From the NCBI GenBank assembly GCA_015056415.1, contig SVGJ01000006.1, positions 25,226-89,225 of the forward strand: a DNA stretch of 64,000 nucleotides, read 5' to 3'. The translations under genes and the position numbers were made by a program. The notes beneath the pieces were generated by a model. That model did not search any database. It was not told where the DNA came from and saw nothing but the letters and a program-made list of their open reading frames with translations. This document shows positions 33,332 through 41,772 of the stretch, one piece after another. The stretch is from Clostridiales bacterium. Its GTDB lineage: Bacteria; Bacillota; Clostridia; Christensenellales; Aristaeellaceae. How positions within the stretch are numbered: the first letter of the stretch is position 1; every line of letters begins with the position of its first letter.

Positions 33332-34774
33332 ATGAAAAAACGTATCTTTTCCCTCATCCTGTGTCTGATCCTGCTATGGGCGATCCCTGCCGGGGCCGTC
33401 CCGCAGGATGATCCGCAGGCCTGGCTCAATGGCGAGCTGACCCAAAAGGCCGGCCAGGGCGGCGAATGGTATGTCATCGCCCTGCGCCAGAGCGGCAGCT
33501 ATGATTTCACCGCCTATCGCGCCGCACTGCTGGAGTATCTCTCCGACGCCCGGGTATCCTCGGCCACCACCCGGCAAAAGTATGCCCTGACGCTGGCGGC
33601 CGCCGGCGGCGGGGAGGAGTACATCGCCGGCGTTATGGAGGACTCCATCGGCCAGCAGGGCGTGATGAGCTGGGTCTATGGCCTGCACCTGCTGAACAAC
33701 GGCTACATCAGCTCCACACACACGGTGGAAAGCGTCATCGCGCAGCTGCTCTCCCTGCAGCTTGAGGATGGCGGCTGGGCTGTATCCGGCGTCATTTCCG
33801 ATGCCGACGTTACCGCCATGGCGTTGCAAGCCCTGTCTCCCCACAAAGCGCAGCCCGAGGTCTCCGGAGCCGTGGAGACGGCGCTGGCGCTACTTTCTTC
33901 CCGTCAGCTGGAGGACGGCGGCTTTGCCAGCTACGGCGTCCCCGGCGCCGAAAGCGTCGCACAGGTGCTGACAGCCCTCTCCTGCCTGGGTATCGACGCC
34001 GCCCGGGACGAGCGTTTCATCAAAAACGGCTGCACCCTGCCGGACGCGCTGGCCCGCTTCCGCCTGGAGGATGGCAGCTACAGCCACACCCTTGGCGGCG
34101 CCAGCAATGCCACCGCCACAGCCCAGAGCTTCCTTGCCCTGGCGGCCTACCAGCGCCTGCAGGAGGGCAAGGGCAGCATCTATCTGCTGGATCCCGCTGT
34201 GCCGCCGGCCTCCCATCCCGGCTGGCAGACCGTCGCCGGCATCGTGATCGCCGCTCTGGCCGTACTGGGCTGCCTGCTGCTCCTTCTGCTGAAGAAGCGC
34301 AGCTGGAAGAACTACGCCGCCGTGCTGGGCGCCGCCGCGCTGCTGATCTTCGCAACGCAGGCCGTCGACGTCCAGTCCGCCGCCGATTACTACACGCCTC
34401 CGCCGGCGGAGAAGGCCGATGCCATCGGAACGGTGACCCTTTCCATCCGCTGCGACGCCGTGGCCGGGCAGGCAGAGCACATCCCCGCCAACGGCGTGAT
34501 CCTGCCCCAGACCAGCTTTGCCATCGCCCAGGGTGATACCGTCAGCCAGCTTCTCACCGAAGCCGCCCGTGCCCACGGTTTGCTCATGGATGTTTCCGGC
34601 GGTTACGTGGCGGGGATCAATTATCTTTACGAGTTCGACTTTGGCGAGTTGTCCGGCTGGATCTACTGCGTCAACGGCGAAAAGGCCAGCGTGGGCAGCG
34701 ACCAGTACGTCCTGCGGAACGGGGACGCGATCACCTGGCACTACACATGCGAAATGGGCAACGACCTGCCCTGA
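33332..34774 (+). CDS. Transcobalamin-like membrane protein: alpha/alpha-toroid plus two spans plus DUF4430
   Basis: The 480-residue protein starts with a signal peptide (about residues 1-22). Residues 25-285 repeat prenyltransferase/squalene-cyclase-type helical motifs such as QLEDGGWAV, QLEDGGFASYG and RLEDGSYS. Two spans follow at about residues 295-315 and 325-345 around LLKKRSWKN. A DUF4430 domain is at about 365-480 (SFAIAQGDTVSQLL, YEFDFGELSGWIYCVNGEK). This pairing of toroid and DUF4430 domains matches vertebrate intrinsic factor and transcobalamin, apart from the intervening membrane hairpin. Both binding domains would face outside. It starts two bases after the previous stop. Corrinoid capture is inferred. 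Confidence 0.78.
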   Translation: MKKRIFSLILCLILLWAIPAGAVPQDDPQAWLNGELTQKAGQGGEWYVIALRQSGSYDFTAYRAALLEYLSDARVSSATTRQKYALTLAAAGGGEEYIAGVMEDSIGQQGVMSWVYGLHLLNNGYISSTHTVESVIAQLLSLQLEDGGWAVSGVISDADVTAMALQALSPHKAQPEVSGAVETALALLSSRQLEDGGFASYGVPGAESVAQVLTALSCLGIDAARDERFIKNGCTLPDALARFRLEDGSYSHTLGGASNATATAQSFLALAAYQRLQEGKGSIYLLDPAVPPASHPGWQTVAGIVIAALAVLGCLLLLLLKKRSWKNYAAVLGAAALLIFATQAVDVQSAADYYTPPPAEKADAIGTVTLSIRCDAVAGQAEHIPANGVILPQTSFAIAQGDTVSQLLTEAARAHGLLMDVSGGYVAGINYLYEFDFGELSGWIYCVNGEKASVGSDQYVLRNGDAITWHYTCEMGNDLP

Positions 34775-34792
34775 TGAAAGGAGAGTGGATCC

Positions 34793-35656
34793 ATGCGCGG
34801 CTTCGCGGACCGCAATCCCATTGCCGTGGCGGCATGCCTGCTGGCACCGGCGGGCGTGGCGATGTTCAGCATGGATCCGCTTCTGCTGGCCCTGGCGCTG
34901 CTGGGCGGTCTGGTCACCTTCCTGCTGGTGGGCGGCAAGGGCGGCCACGGCTGGACGCTGGCGCTGTTTTGCTTCATGGCGCTGCTCAATCCCCTCACCT
35001 ACCACAACGGGGCCACGGTGCTTTTCGTCCTGAACGGAAACCCTATCACCCTGCAGGCGCTGCTCTATGGCCTGACTGCGGCGGGAATGATCGTGGCGGT
35101 GATGTACTGGTTCCGCTGCTTCTCCCACATCATGACCAGCGACAGGCTGATGTATCTGCTGGGCGGCCTCTCACCCCGGCTGGCGCTGCTGCTTTCCATG
35201 ACGCTGCGCTATGTGCCCCTGTTCGGCACTCAGGCGAAAAAGATCCAGCAAAGCCAGCGCGCCCTTGGGCTTTACAAGGATGATAACATCGTGGACAGCT
35301 TCCGCGGCGGGCTGCGGGTATTCTCCGTCATGGTGACGTGGACGCTGGAAAACGGCATCATCACCGCCGACAGCATGACCGCCCGGGGATACGGTCTGGG
35401 CCGGCGGACACACTTCTCGCTGTTCCGCTTCACCCGGCAGGACGCGCTCCTGCTGGCTGCGGCGCTGACGCTGACAGCGCTGACGATCTGGGGCATGACC
35501 GGCCGCGCCGTTGCCTACTACCCCACCTTCCGTTTTGACCCGCTGACCACCCGCGCCATGACCGGCTACGCAGCCTATGGGCTGCTGACGCTGCTCCCGG
35601 CGATCCATATTGGAAAGGAGGCCCTGACATGGCATTGCTTCAAGTCGAGAACCTGA
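34793..35656 (+). CDS. ecfT: ECF transporter transmembrane coupling protein EcfT
   Basis: The 287-residue membrane protein has about five or six spans and the cytoplasmic ARG motif SMTARGYGLG, preceded by the paired helix segment IQQSQRALGLYKDD that contacts the ATPases. This is the EcfT/CbiQ fold. The next gene, overlapping by 28 bases, encodes the ATPase. The riboswitch upstream suggests the transporter moves cobalamin or another corrinoid. The ATG at 34793 follows AAAGGAG. Confidence 0.9.
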   Translation: MRGFADRNPIAVAACLLAPAGVAMFSMDPLLLALALLGGLVTFLLVGGKGGHGWTLALFCFMALLNPLTYHNGATVLFVLNGNPITLQALLYGLTAAGMIVAVMYWFRCFSHIMTSDRLMYLLGGLSPRLALLLSMTLRYVPLFGTQAKKIQQSQRALGLYKDDNIVDSFRGGLRVFSVMVTWTLENGIITADSMTARGYGLGRRTHFSLFRFTRQDALLLAAALTLTALTIWGMTGRAVAYYPTFRFDPLTTRAMTGYAAYGLLTLLPAIHIGKEALTWHCFKSRT

Positions 35657-37260
35657 TGTTCGCCTATCCCCAGTGCGGCCAGCCTGCCATACGGGATGTC
35701 TCCTTCACGGTGGAGCAGGGGGAATTCGTGTGCGTATGCGGCGCAACGGGCAGCGGTAAATCAACGCTGCTGCGCCTTCTGAAGCGGGAACTGGCGCCCC
35801 TGGGCACACAGACAGGCCGCATCCTGATGGACAGCCTGCCCCTGAGCGAGCTGGACGCCAGGGAATCCGCCTTCTCCGTGGGCTATGTGATGCAGCGACC
35901 CGAGCAGCAGATCGTCACCGACAAGGTGTGGCACGAGCTGGCCTTTGGTCTGGAGAACATGGGGCTGCCCCAGCCCGTCATCGCCCGCCGGGTCGCGGAA
36001 ATGGCGGCTTACTTCGGCATGGAGAGCTGGTTCGAGCAGTCGGTATCGGGCCTTTCCGGCGGACAAAAGCAGCTTTTGAACCTGGCATCGGTGATGGTCA
36101 TGCAGCCCCGCCTGCTCATTCTGGATGAGCCCACCGCCCAGCTGGATCCCATCGCCGCTTCCGATTTCATCGCCACCATTCACCGTTTGAACCGGGACAT
36201 GGGCCTGACGGTGATCATCATCGAGCACCGGCTGGAGGAGATCATCCCCCTGTGCGACAAGCTGATGGTGCTGGAGCAGGGCCGTCTGCTGACCTTCGCT
36301 CCGCCCCGCGAGGCCATCGCCGCACTGTCCGGCAAGGAGGAGCTGCTGCGCGCCATGCCCGCCGCCGCAAGGCTGCACCACGCGCTGCAGCCCGGCGGAG
36401 AATGTCCGCTGAGCGTCCGTGAAGGCCGCCGCCTGACGCAGGCCTACGGCAACTGTATCCGCGAGCTGCCCGAGGCGTCCGCGCCCTCCGCCCGCGCCGC
36501 CGCGCTGGAAATGAAGGACGTGTTCTTCCGTTACGAAAAAAACGCCCCCGACGTACTGCGGGGGCTGAACCTGACCGTCCGGGAGCAGGAGATCTGCTGC
36601 ATCCTGGGCGGCAACGGATCCGGCAAAACCACTACGCTCACCGCTGCCGCCGCGCTGAACAAACCGCACCACGGCAGCATCCGAGTTTTCGGGAAAAAGC
36701 TGAAGGAGTACCGCAACCAATCCCTGTACAGGGAATGCCTCACCCTGCTGCCCCAGGACGTGCAGACGCTGTTCCTGTGCAACACCGTGCGTCAGGAGCT
36801 GTCCGACGCCCAGGCCGAGGCCGCCTCGCTGCCTTTTGACCTGACGCCCCTGCTGGACAGGCATCCCTATGATCTTTCCGGTGGCGAACAGCAGCTGGTG
36901 GCGCTGGCCAAGGTGCTGGCCACCAAGCCCCGGCTCCTGCTCATGGATGAGCCCACCAAGGGCATCGACGCCGCCGCCAAACACCGCCTGGCCGGCATTC
37001 TCCGCCAGCTGCGTGATGGCGGCATGACGCTGCTCATCGTTACCCATGATGTGGAATTCGCCGCCCTGTGCGCCGATCGCTGCGCCCTGTTCTTCCGGGG
37101 ACAGATCATCTCCGAGGGCACGCCCCGGGCGTTCTTTGGCCAAAGCAGCTTCTACACCACCGCCGCCAGCCGCATGACCCGCGGGTATTACGATCATGCC
37201 GTTACCGTGGAGGATGCCGCCGCCCTCTGCTCCCTGAACGGCAGGAGGGCAGGCACATGA
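35629..37260 (+). CDS. Fused EcfA-EcfA' ECF transporter ATPase
   Basis: The 543-residue protein joins two ABC ATPase domains. Domain one has Walker A GATGSGKST (residues 38-46), signature LSGGQ (142-146) and Walker B LLILDE (162-167). Domain two has GGNGSGKTT (327-335), signature DLSGGEQQ (415-422) and LLLMDE (436-441). Most Firmicutes encode the two ATPases as separate genes; one-chain fusions such as this are known in other groups. It overlaps ecfT at its start and ecfS at its end (ATGA). It powers the operon transporter. Both active sites look intact. Confidence 0.93.
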   Translation: MALLQVENLMFAYPQCGQPAIRDVSFTVEQGEFVCVCGATGSGKSTLLRLLKRELAPLGTQTGRILMDSLPLSELDARESAFSVGYVMQRPEQQIVTDKVWHELAFGLENMGLPQPVIARRVAEMAAYFGMESWFEQSVSGLSGGQKQLLNLASVMVMQPRLLILDEPTAQLDPIAASDFIATIHRLNRDMGLTVIIIEHRLEEIIPLCDKLMVLEQGRLLTFAPPREAIAALSGKEELLRAMPAAARLHHALQPGGECPLSVREGRRLTQAYGNCIRELPEASAPSARAAALEMKDVFFRYEKNAPDVLRGLNLTVREQEICCILGGNGSGKTTTLTAAAALNKPHHGSIRVFGKKLKEYRNQSLYRECLTLLPQDVQTLFLCNTVRQELSDAQAEAASLPFDLTPLLDRHPYDLSGGEQQLVALAKVLATKPRLLLMDEPTKGIDAAAKHRLAGILRQLRDGGMTLLIVTHDVEFAALCADRCALFFRGQIISEGTPRAFFGQSSFYTTAASRMTRGYYDHAVTVEDAAALCSLNGRRAGT

Positions 37261-37943
37261 TCGTTATCAAAAGCCCCCGGCTGCGTGTCGCGCTGCGATG
37301 GGCGATCCCCTGCATCGCCATGCCTGTGCTGGTTTTTCTGGGGGCGGTTTTTCTCGACGCCAGGCACCACCTGCTGGTGTCCTTCGGCGTAGCGACGCTT
37401 GCGGTGGTGCTGTTCATCGCCGGGTTTGAGCGCAGGCTTACCGGCTCCCGGCGGATGGTGCTGGTCGCCGTGATGACGGCCCTGTGCATTGCCGGCCGGT
37501 TCATCCCCTTCTTCAAGCCGGTCACCGCGCTGACCATCATTACCTCCATGTACATGGGCGGCGAAAGCGGCTTCCTGACGGGAGCCATGGCTGCGGTGCT
37601 CTCAAATTTTTACTTCGGTCAGGGGCCGTGGACGCCCTTCCAGATGCTGGCCTGGGGCATGATCGGCCTGATCGCCGGCTGGCTCCACCGTCCGCTGAAG
37701 CAAAGCCGCGTATTTCTGCTGGTTTACGGCGCGTTGTCCGGCCTGATCTACTCGCTGATGATGGACGTGTGGACTGTCCTTTGGTACGACGGCGGCTTCC
37801 GCTGGGAGCTGTACCTGACTGCCCTGGTCACCGCCCTGCCCCACACGGCGATGTACAGCCTTTCGAACCTGGCGTTCCTGTGGTTCCTGGCCAGGCCCTT
37901 CGGCGAGAAGCTGGAACGTGTCCGTCTCAAATACGGTATGTAG
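37257..37943 (+). CDS. ECF transporter substrate-binding membrane component (probable cobalamin EcfS)
   Basis: The 228-residue protein has about six spans. The middle part, RRMVLVAVMTALCIAGRFIP, then YMGGESGFLTGAMAAVLSNFYFGQGPWTPFQMLAWGMIG (cited as FYFGQGPWTPFQMLAWG), matches the layout of S components, with the usual AxxxA helix-contact positions near ALCIAGR. Its ATG overlaps the ATPase stop. The vitamin is inferred from the cobalamin riboswitch and from the DUF4430 partners. Comparison with CbrT or other S components would test this. No cobalamin biosynthetic gene lies nearby. Confidence 0.82.
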   Translation: MIVIKSPRLRVALRWAIPCIAMPVLVFLGAVFLDARHHLLVSFGVATLAVVLFIAGFERRLTGSRRMVLVAVMTALCIAGRFIPFFKPVTALTIITSMYMGGESGFLTGAMAAVLSNFYFGQGPWTPFQMLAWGMIGLIAGWLHRPLKQSRVFLLVYGALSGLIYSLMMDVWTVLWYDGGFRWELYLTALVTALPHTAMYSLSNLAFLWFLARPFGEKLERVRLKYGM

Positions 37944-37961
37944 GAACCTGTCGGAATCTGC

Positions 37962-37990
37962 TTGCAATCGGCGTTGTGCTGCGATATAAT
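37962..37990 (+). promoter_or_regulatory. Sigma-A type promoter for fhs
   Basis: TTGCAA (37962-37967) and a perfect TATAAT (37985-37990) are 17 bases apart, 53 bases before the start codon. Confidence 0.8.
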
Positions 37991-38042
37991 AATTGGGTAC
38001 GTATCGTTTCCCATGTAATCAGGAGCAAAGGAGATTGATCCC

Positions 38043-39713
38043 ATGCCTACGGATATCGAGATCGCCCAGGCGGCGACGCCCCGCAAGATCGAGGAGATCG
38101 CCCGCACCGCCAACATTCCCGAGGACGCCCTTGTCCCCTACGGCCGCTACATCGCCAAGGTGGATCCCATGCAGGTCCCCCAGCGTGAAAAGAAGGCCCG
38201 GCTGATCCTCGTCACCGCCATCAACCCCACCCCCGCCGGCGAGGGCAAGACCACCGTTTCCGTTGGTCTGGCCGACGGCATGACCAAGATCGGCAAGAAG
38301 GCCATGCTGGCCCTGCGCGAGCCCTCCCTGGGCCCGGTCTTCGGCATGAAGGGCGGCGCTACCGGCGGCGGCTACGCCCAGGTGCTGCCCATGGAGAACA
38401 TCAACCTCCATTTCACCGGTGACCTGCACGCCATCACCGCCGCCAACAATCTGCTGGCCGCCATGGTGGATAACCACATCCAGCAGGGCAACAAGCTGGG
38501 CATCGACCCCCGCACCGTGACCTGGCGCCGCTGCCTGGACGTGAACGACCGTCAGCTGCGCTCCATCGTTTCCGGCATCGGTGGCAAGGCCAACGGCATG
38601 CCCCGCGAGGACGGCTTCGACATCACCGCCGCCAGCGAGGTCATGGCCGTGTTCTGCCTGGCCCAGGATCTTCAGGATCTGAAGGCCCGCCTGGCCCGCC
38701 TGCAGGTGGCCCGCACCTTCGCCGGCGCGCCTGTGACCGCCGGTGACATCCACGCCGAGGGCGCCATGACGGCCCTTCTGCGCGACGCCATCCAGCCCAA
38801 CCTGGTGCAGACCATCGACGGTACCCCCTGCCTGATGCACGGCGGCCCCTTCGCCAACATTGCCCACGGCTGCAACTCCGTCATCGCCACCAAGACGGCC
38901 ATGAACCTGGCTGATTATGTGGTGACCGAGGCCGGCTTCGGCGGCGATCTGGGCGCTGAGAAGTTCCTGGACATCAAGTGCCGCCAGAGCGGCATCTGGC
39001 CTGACGCGATCATCGTGGTGGCCACGGTGCGCGCCCTGAAGCATCACGGCGGCTGCCCCAAGGATCAGCTGTCCGTGGAAGGCGTTGAGTATCTCAAGAA
39101 GGGTCTGACCAACCTGATGGCCCACATCGACCATGTGAAGAACGTGTGGAAGCGTCCGGTCATCGTGGCCATGAACCGCTTCATCACCGATACCGAGGCC
39201 GAAATGGCCGCCCTGCGCGCCGCCTGCGAGGAAGCCGGCGCTCCCGTGGAGCTGTGCGATGGCTGGGCCCGTGGCGGCGCTGGCGTGACCGAGCTGGCCA
39301 AGCTGGTCTGCGATACCGTTGACGCCCAGACCGACAGCACCCCCTCCTATACCTATGAGGACGACCTGAAGCTGGCCGACAAGATCACCGCCGTGGCCCA
39401 GCGCATCTACGGCGCCAAGGATGTGGCCTTTGCCGGCAGCGTGCTCAAGCAGCTCAGCAAGCTGGAGGAGGAAGGCTGGGGCAAGTGCCCGGTGTGCATC
39501 GCCAAGACCCAGTATTCCTTCTCCGATGATCCCAAGGCCCTGGGCGCACCCAAGGACTTCACCCTGCACATCCGCAGCGTCCGCCTGAGCGCCGGCGCCG
39601 GCTTCGTGGTGGCCTTCGCGGGCGATATCATCGCCATGCCCGGCCTGCCCCGTGTCCCCGCTGCCGAGGGCATCGACGTCAACGCCGAGGGCAAGATCGT
39701 CGGCCTGTTCTGA
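38043..39713 (+). CDS. fhs: Formate--tetrahydrofolate ligase
   Basis: It makes 10-formyl-tetrahydrofolate from formate, ATP and tetrahydrofolate. The 556-residue protein, normal length, has the P-loop TPAGEGKTT (about residues 60-68), LREPSLGPVFGMKGGATGGG (cited in part: LREPSLGPVFG), NLHFTGD and the C-terminal VSAGAGFV-like region. It partners folD, found at 21.6-22.4 kb. It has its own promoter and terminator. High-level one-carbon use, acetogenic or purinolytic, is common in Clostridia but cannot be decided here. Confidence 0.98.
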   Translation: MPTDIEIAQAATPRKIEEIARTANIPEDALVPYGRYIAKVDPMQVPQREKKARLILVTAINPTPAGEGKTTVSVGLADGMTKIGKKAMLALREPSLGPVFGMKGGATGGGYAQVLPMENINLHFTGDLHAITAANNLLAAMVDNHIQQGNKLGIDPRTVTWRRCLDVNDRQLRSIVSGIGGKANGMPREDGFDITAASEVMAVFCLAQDLQDLKARLARLQVARTFAGAPVTAGDIHAEGAMTALLRDAIQPNLVQTIDGTPCLMHGGPFANIAHGCNSVIATKTAMNLADYVVTEAGFGGDLGAEKFLDIKCRQSGIWPDAIIVVATVRALKHHGGCPKDQLSVEGVEYLKKGLTNLMAHIDHVKNVWKRPVIVAMNRFITDTEAEMAALRAACEEAGAPVELCDGWARGGAGVTELAKLVCDTVDAQTDSTPSYTYEDDLKLADKITAVAQRIYGAKDVAFAGSVLKQLSKLEEEGWGKCPVCIAKTQYSFSDDPKALGAPKDFTLHIRSVRLSAGAGFVVAFAGDIIAMPGLPRVPAAEGIDVNAEGKIVGLF

Positions 39714-39764
39714 CCAATGGGCTCTGCCCTTAAGGATCCGCGAAGAACCCTTTGATCCTTTCGA

Positions 39765-39797
39765 AACCCATCTTCCGCGCCTGGAAGATGGGTTTTC
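39765..39797 (+). terminator. Intrinsic terminator of fhs
   Basis: AACCCATCTTCC and GGAAGATGGGTT pair perfectly over 12 bases around GCGCCT, followed by TTTTCC. Confidence 0.85.
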
Positions 39798-39841
39798 CCT
39801 TTGCTGGCTTCTTCGTTTTTGTAAATACAGGACATCAGCAC

Positions 39842-39870
39842 TTGCGGCATTTCCCACACAATGGTATAAT
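39842..39870 (+). promoter_or_regulatory. Promoter for the VanW-type gene
   Basis: TTGCGG (39842-39847) and TATAAT (39865-39870) have a 17-base spacer; the start is 40 bases downstream. Confidence 0.7.
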
Positions 39871-39909
39871 AATTTGTACGTGATTTTTCGCCAAGGAGGT
39901 CCGTGACCG

Positions 39910-41076
39910 ATGCTGAAACGCTTGCTGGCGCTGCTGATGGCGCTGTGTCTGCTGATTGCCGCCCTGCCCGCCGTTGCCGAGGACGATGACGAGGACGACG
40001 AGATCGAAGAGACCGAGGAGTCCATCACCCAGGAGGAGCTGGACGAGCTGCTCCAGCTGGACGAGGTGGATGAGGATGAAGTCGTTACCCAGAGGGTGGG
40101 CGATGTCTATCAGGAAAAGAACCGCGAGGATTTCGACAAGAATTCCCCCGCGCTCTACACCTGCCAGCTCACCGACGCCTCCAGCCTGTTCACCGAGCGC
40201 AGCCTGAACAGCAAGCGCGTGACGTATGTGCGCTCCGCCACCGCCAAGCTGGATGTGCTTTACGTGGGCAGCTTCTGGGCCATTGTGCGCTATAAGGACG
40301 ACATCGGCTACATCAAGCGCGACCGCATCCACAAGGTCACGCCTGTGGATCCGGTGAACACCCCGCCCTACGGTGTGCAGAAATCCGTCTATGTGGCCAC
40401 CACCGCCGACGTGTGCGAGGTACGCAAATCCATGAGCGATTCCGATGACAGCTGGGTGGTGCTGAATCCCGGCACCAAGCTGAGCATCTGGAAGCTCCAG
40501 GACGGCTGGGCTATCGTACCCTACTGGCGCACCTACGGCTATATCAACCTGAATGATCTGACCGACCTGGTCCCCGTCTCCCCCACGGATGACCCCATCA
40601 ACGAGGAATCCCCTATCGCCGCGTATACCTCCTATTATGATATGTCTTCCGCCAAGATCAACCAGAGCCGCATCATCAACATCCGTGTGGCCTGCCAGCG
40701 CCTTACCCGCGTGATGCAGCCCGGCGAGAGCCTCAACTTCAACAAGCAGGTCGGCCCCTACAAGGCCAAGAACGGCTACCAGAAGGCCTGGGTGCTGCTG
40801 AACGGCAAATCCGTTCCCGGCTACGGCGGCGGCACCTGCCAGGTTTCCTCCACGCTGTATAACGCGCTGCTGCAGCTCCCCGGCGTGGAGATCATCCAGC
40901 GCCGCCCCCACGGCCCCTCCGGCGCGAAATACCTGCCCCACGGCGTGGACGCAGCGGTGGGTTCCGACGCGCTGAATCTGCAGTTCCGCAACAATTACGA
41001 TTTTCCCATCCGCGTGGAAGGCCACACCTCCGATGACGGCGCGCTGCTGATGCTGGTCTACAAGGTGGCCGAGTGA
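39910..41076 (+). CDS. Secreted VanW-domain protein with SH3-like units
   Basis: The 388-residue protein has a signal peptide (about residues 1-23), then an acidic low-complexity stretch (to about 60). Two SH3-like segments follow (near 75-140 and 150-220), then a VanW domain (about 240-385) with NQSRIINIRVACQRL, GESLNFNKQVGPY, GGGTCQVSSTLYNAL and NNYDFPIRV. VanW domains are linked with wall or vancomycin-resistance loci, with no proven activity. The GTGA overlap places sfsA in the same operon. The ATG at 39910 follows AAGGAGG. Confidence 0.87.
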   Translation: MLKRLLALLMALCLLIAALPAVAEDDDEDDEIEETEESITQEELDELLQLDEVDEDEVVTQRVGDVYQEKNREDFDKNSPALYTCQLTDASSLFTERSLNSKRVTYVRSATAKLDVLYVGSFWAIVRYKDDIGYIKRDRIHKVTPVDPVNTPPYGVQKSVYVATTADVCEVRKSMSDSDDSWVVLNPGTKLSIWKLQDGWAIVPYWRTYGYINLNDLTDLVPVSPTDDPINEESPIAAYTSYYDMSSAKINQSRIINIRVACQRLTRVMQPGESLNFNKQVGPYKAKNGYQKAWVLLNGKSVPGYGGGTCQVSSTLYNALLQLPGVEIIQRRPHGPSGAKYLPHGVDAAVGSDALNLQFRNNYDFPIRVEGHTSDDGALLMLVYKVAE

Positions 41077-41759
41077 AGCTCTACCATCGGCTGAAGGAGG
41101 CCCGCTTTCTTTCCCGGCCCAACCGCTTCATCGCCCTGTGCGAGGTAGAGGGAGAAGCCGCCGTCTGTCATGTGAAGAACACCGGCCGCTGCAGGGAGCT
41201 TTTGCTCCCCGGCGTCGCCGTTTGGCTGGAGGAGAGCCGCAATCCTGCCCGCAAGACCCGTTATGACCTGGTGGCCGTGGAAAGCCGCGGCTACACCGTG
41301 AATATGGACAGTCAGGCCCCCAACCTGATCTTCGCTGAATGGGCCCGGCAGGGCGGGTATCTTCCCGGCCTCACCGATCTGAAGGCCGAGTCTGTCTACG
41401 GCGCCTCCCGGTTCGATTTTTCCTTCCGCGTCGGTGACAAGCAGGGCTTTGTGGAAATCAAGGGCGTGACGCTCTTCGATGACGCGAACATGGCCTTCTT
41501 CCCCGACGTGCCCACCCAGCGCGGCGTGAAGCACATCCACGAGCTGATCGCCGCCAGGCAGGCCGGATACGAAGCGGGCATATGCTTCGTTTTGCAGCGG
41601 GAAGACGTTGTCGGCCTCGCCCCCAACGACGGAACCGACCCGGCCTTCGGTCAGGCGCTTCGCCAGGCCCATGCCGCAGGGGTGCGCGTCATTGCCGCCG
41701 TGTGCCACGTCACACCGGAAAGCTGCGCCATCACCCACACCGTTCCCATTCACCTTTAA
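41073..41759 (+). CDS. sfsA: DNA/RNA nuclease SfsA
   Basis: The 228-residue protein has CHVKNTGRCRELLLPG at the N-terminal third and the PD-(D/E)xK-type nuclease core ESVYGASRFDF, VEIKGVTLFDD, FPDVPTQRGVKHIHEL in the middle. These match SfsA, once known for sugar-fermentation stimulation and now considered a nuclease. It begins at a GTG that overlaps the stop of the VanW gene (GTGA). Its place in an operon with wall-associated proteins has no obvious meaning. Confidence 0.93.
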   Translation: MKLYHRLKEARFLSRPNRFIALCEVEGEAAVCHVKNTGRCRELLLPGVAVWLEESRNPARKTRYDLVAVESRGYTVNMDSQAPNLIFAEWARQGGYLPGLTDLKAESVYGASRFDFSFRVGDKQGFVEIKGVTLFDDANMAFFPDVPTQRGVKHIHELIAARQAGYEAGICFVLQREDVVGLAPNDGTDPAFGQALRQAHAAGVRVIAAVCHVTPESCAITHTVPIHL

Positions 41760-41772
41760 GGAGGTTCCGCCC

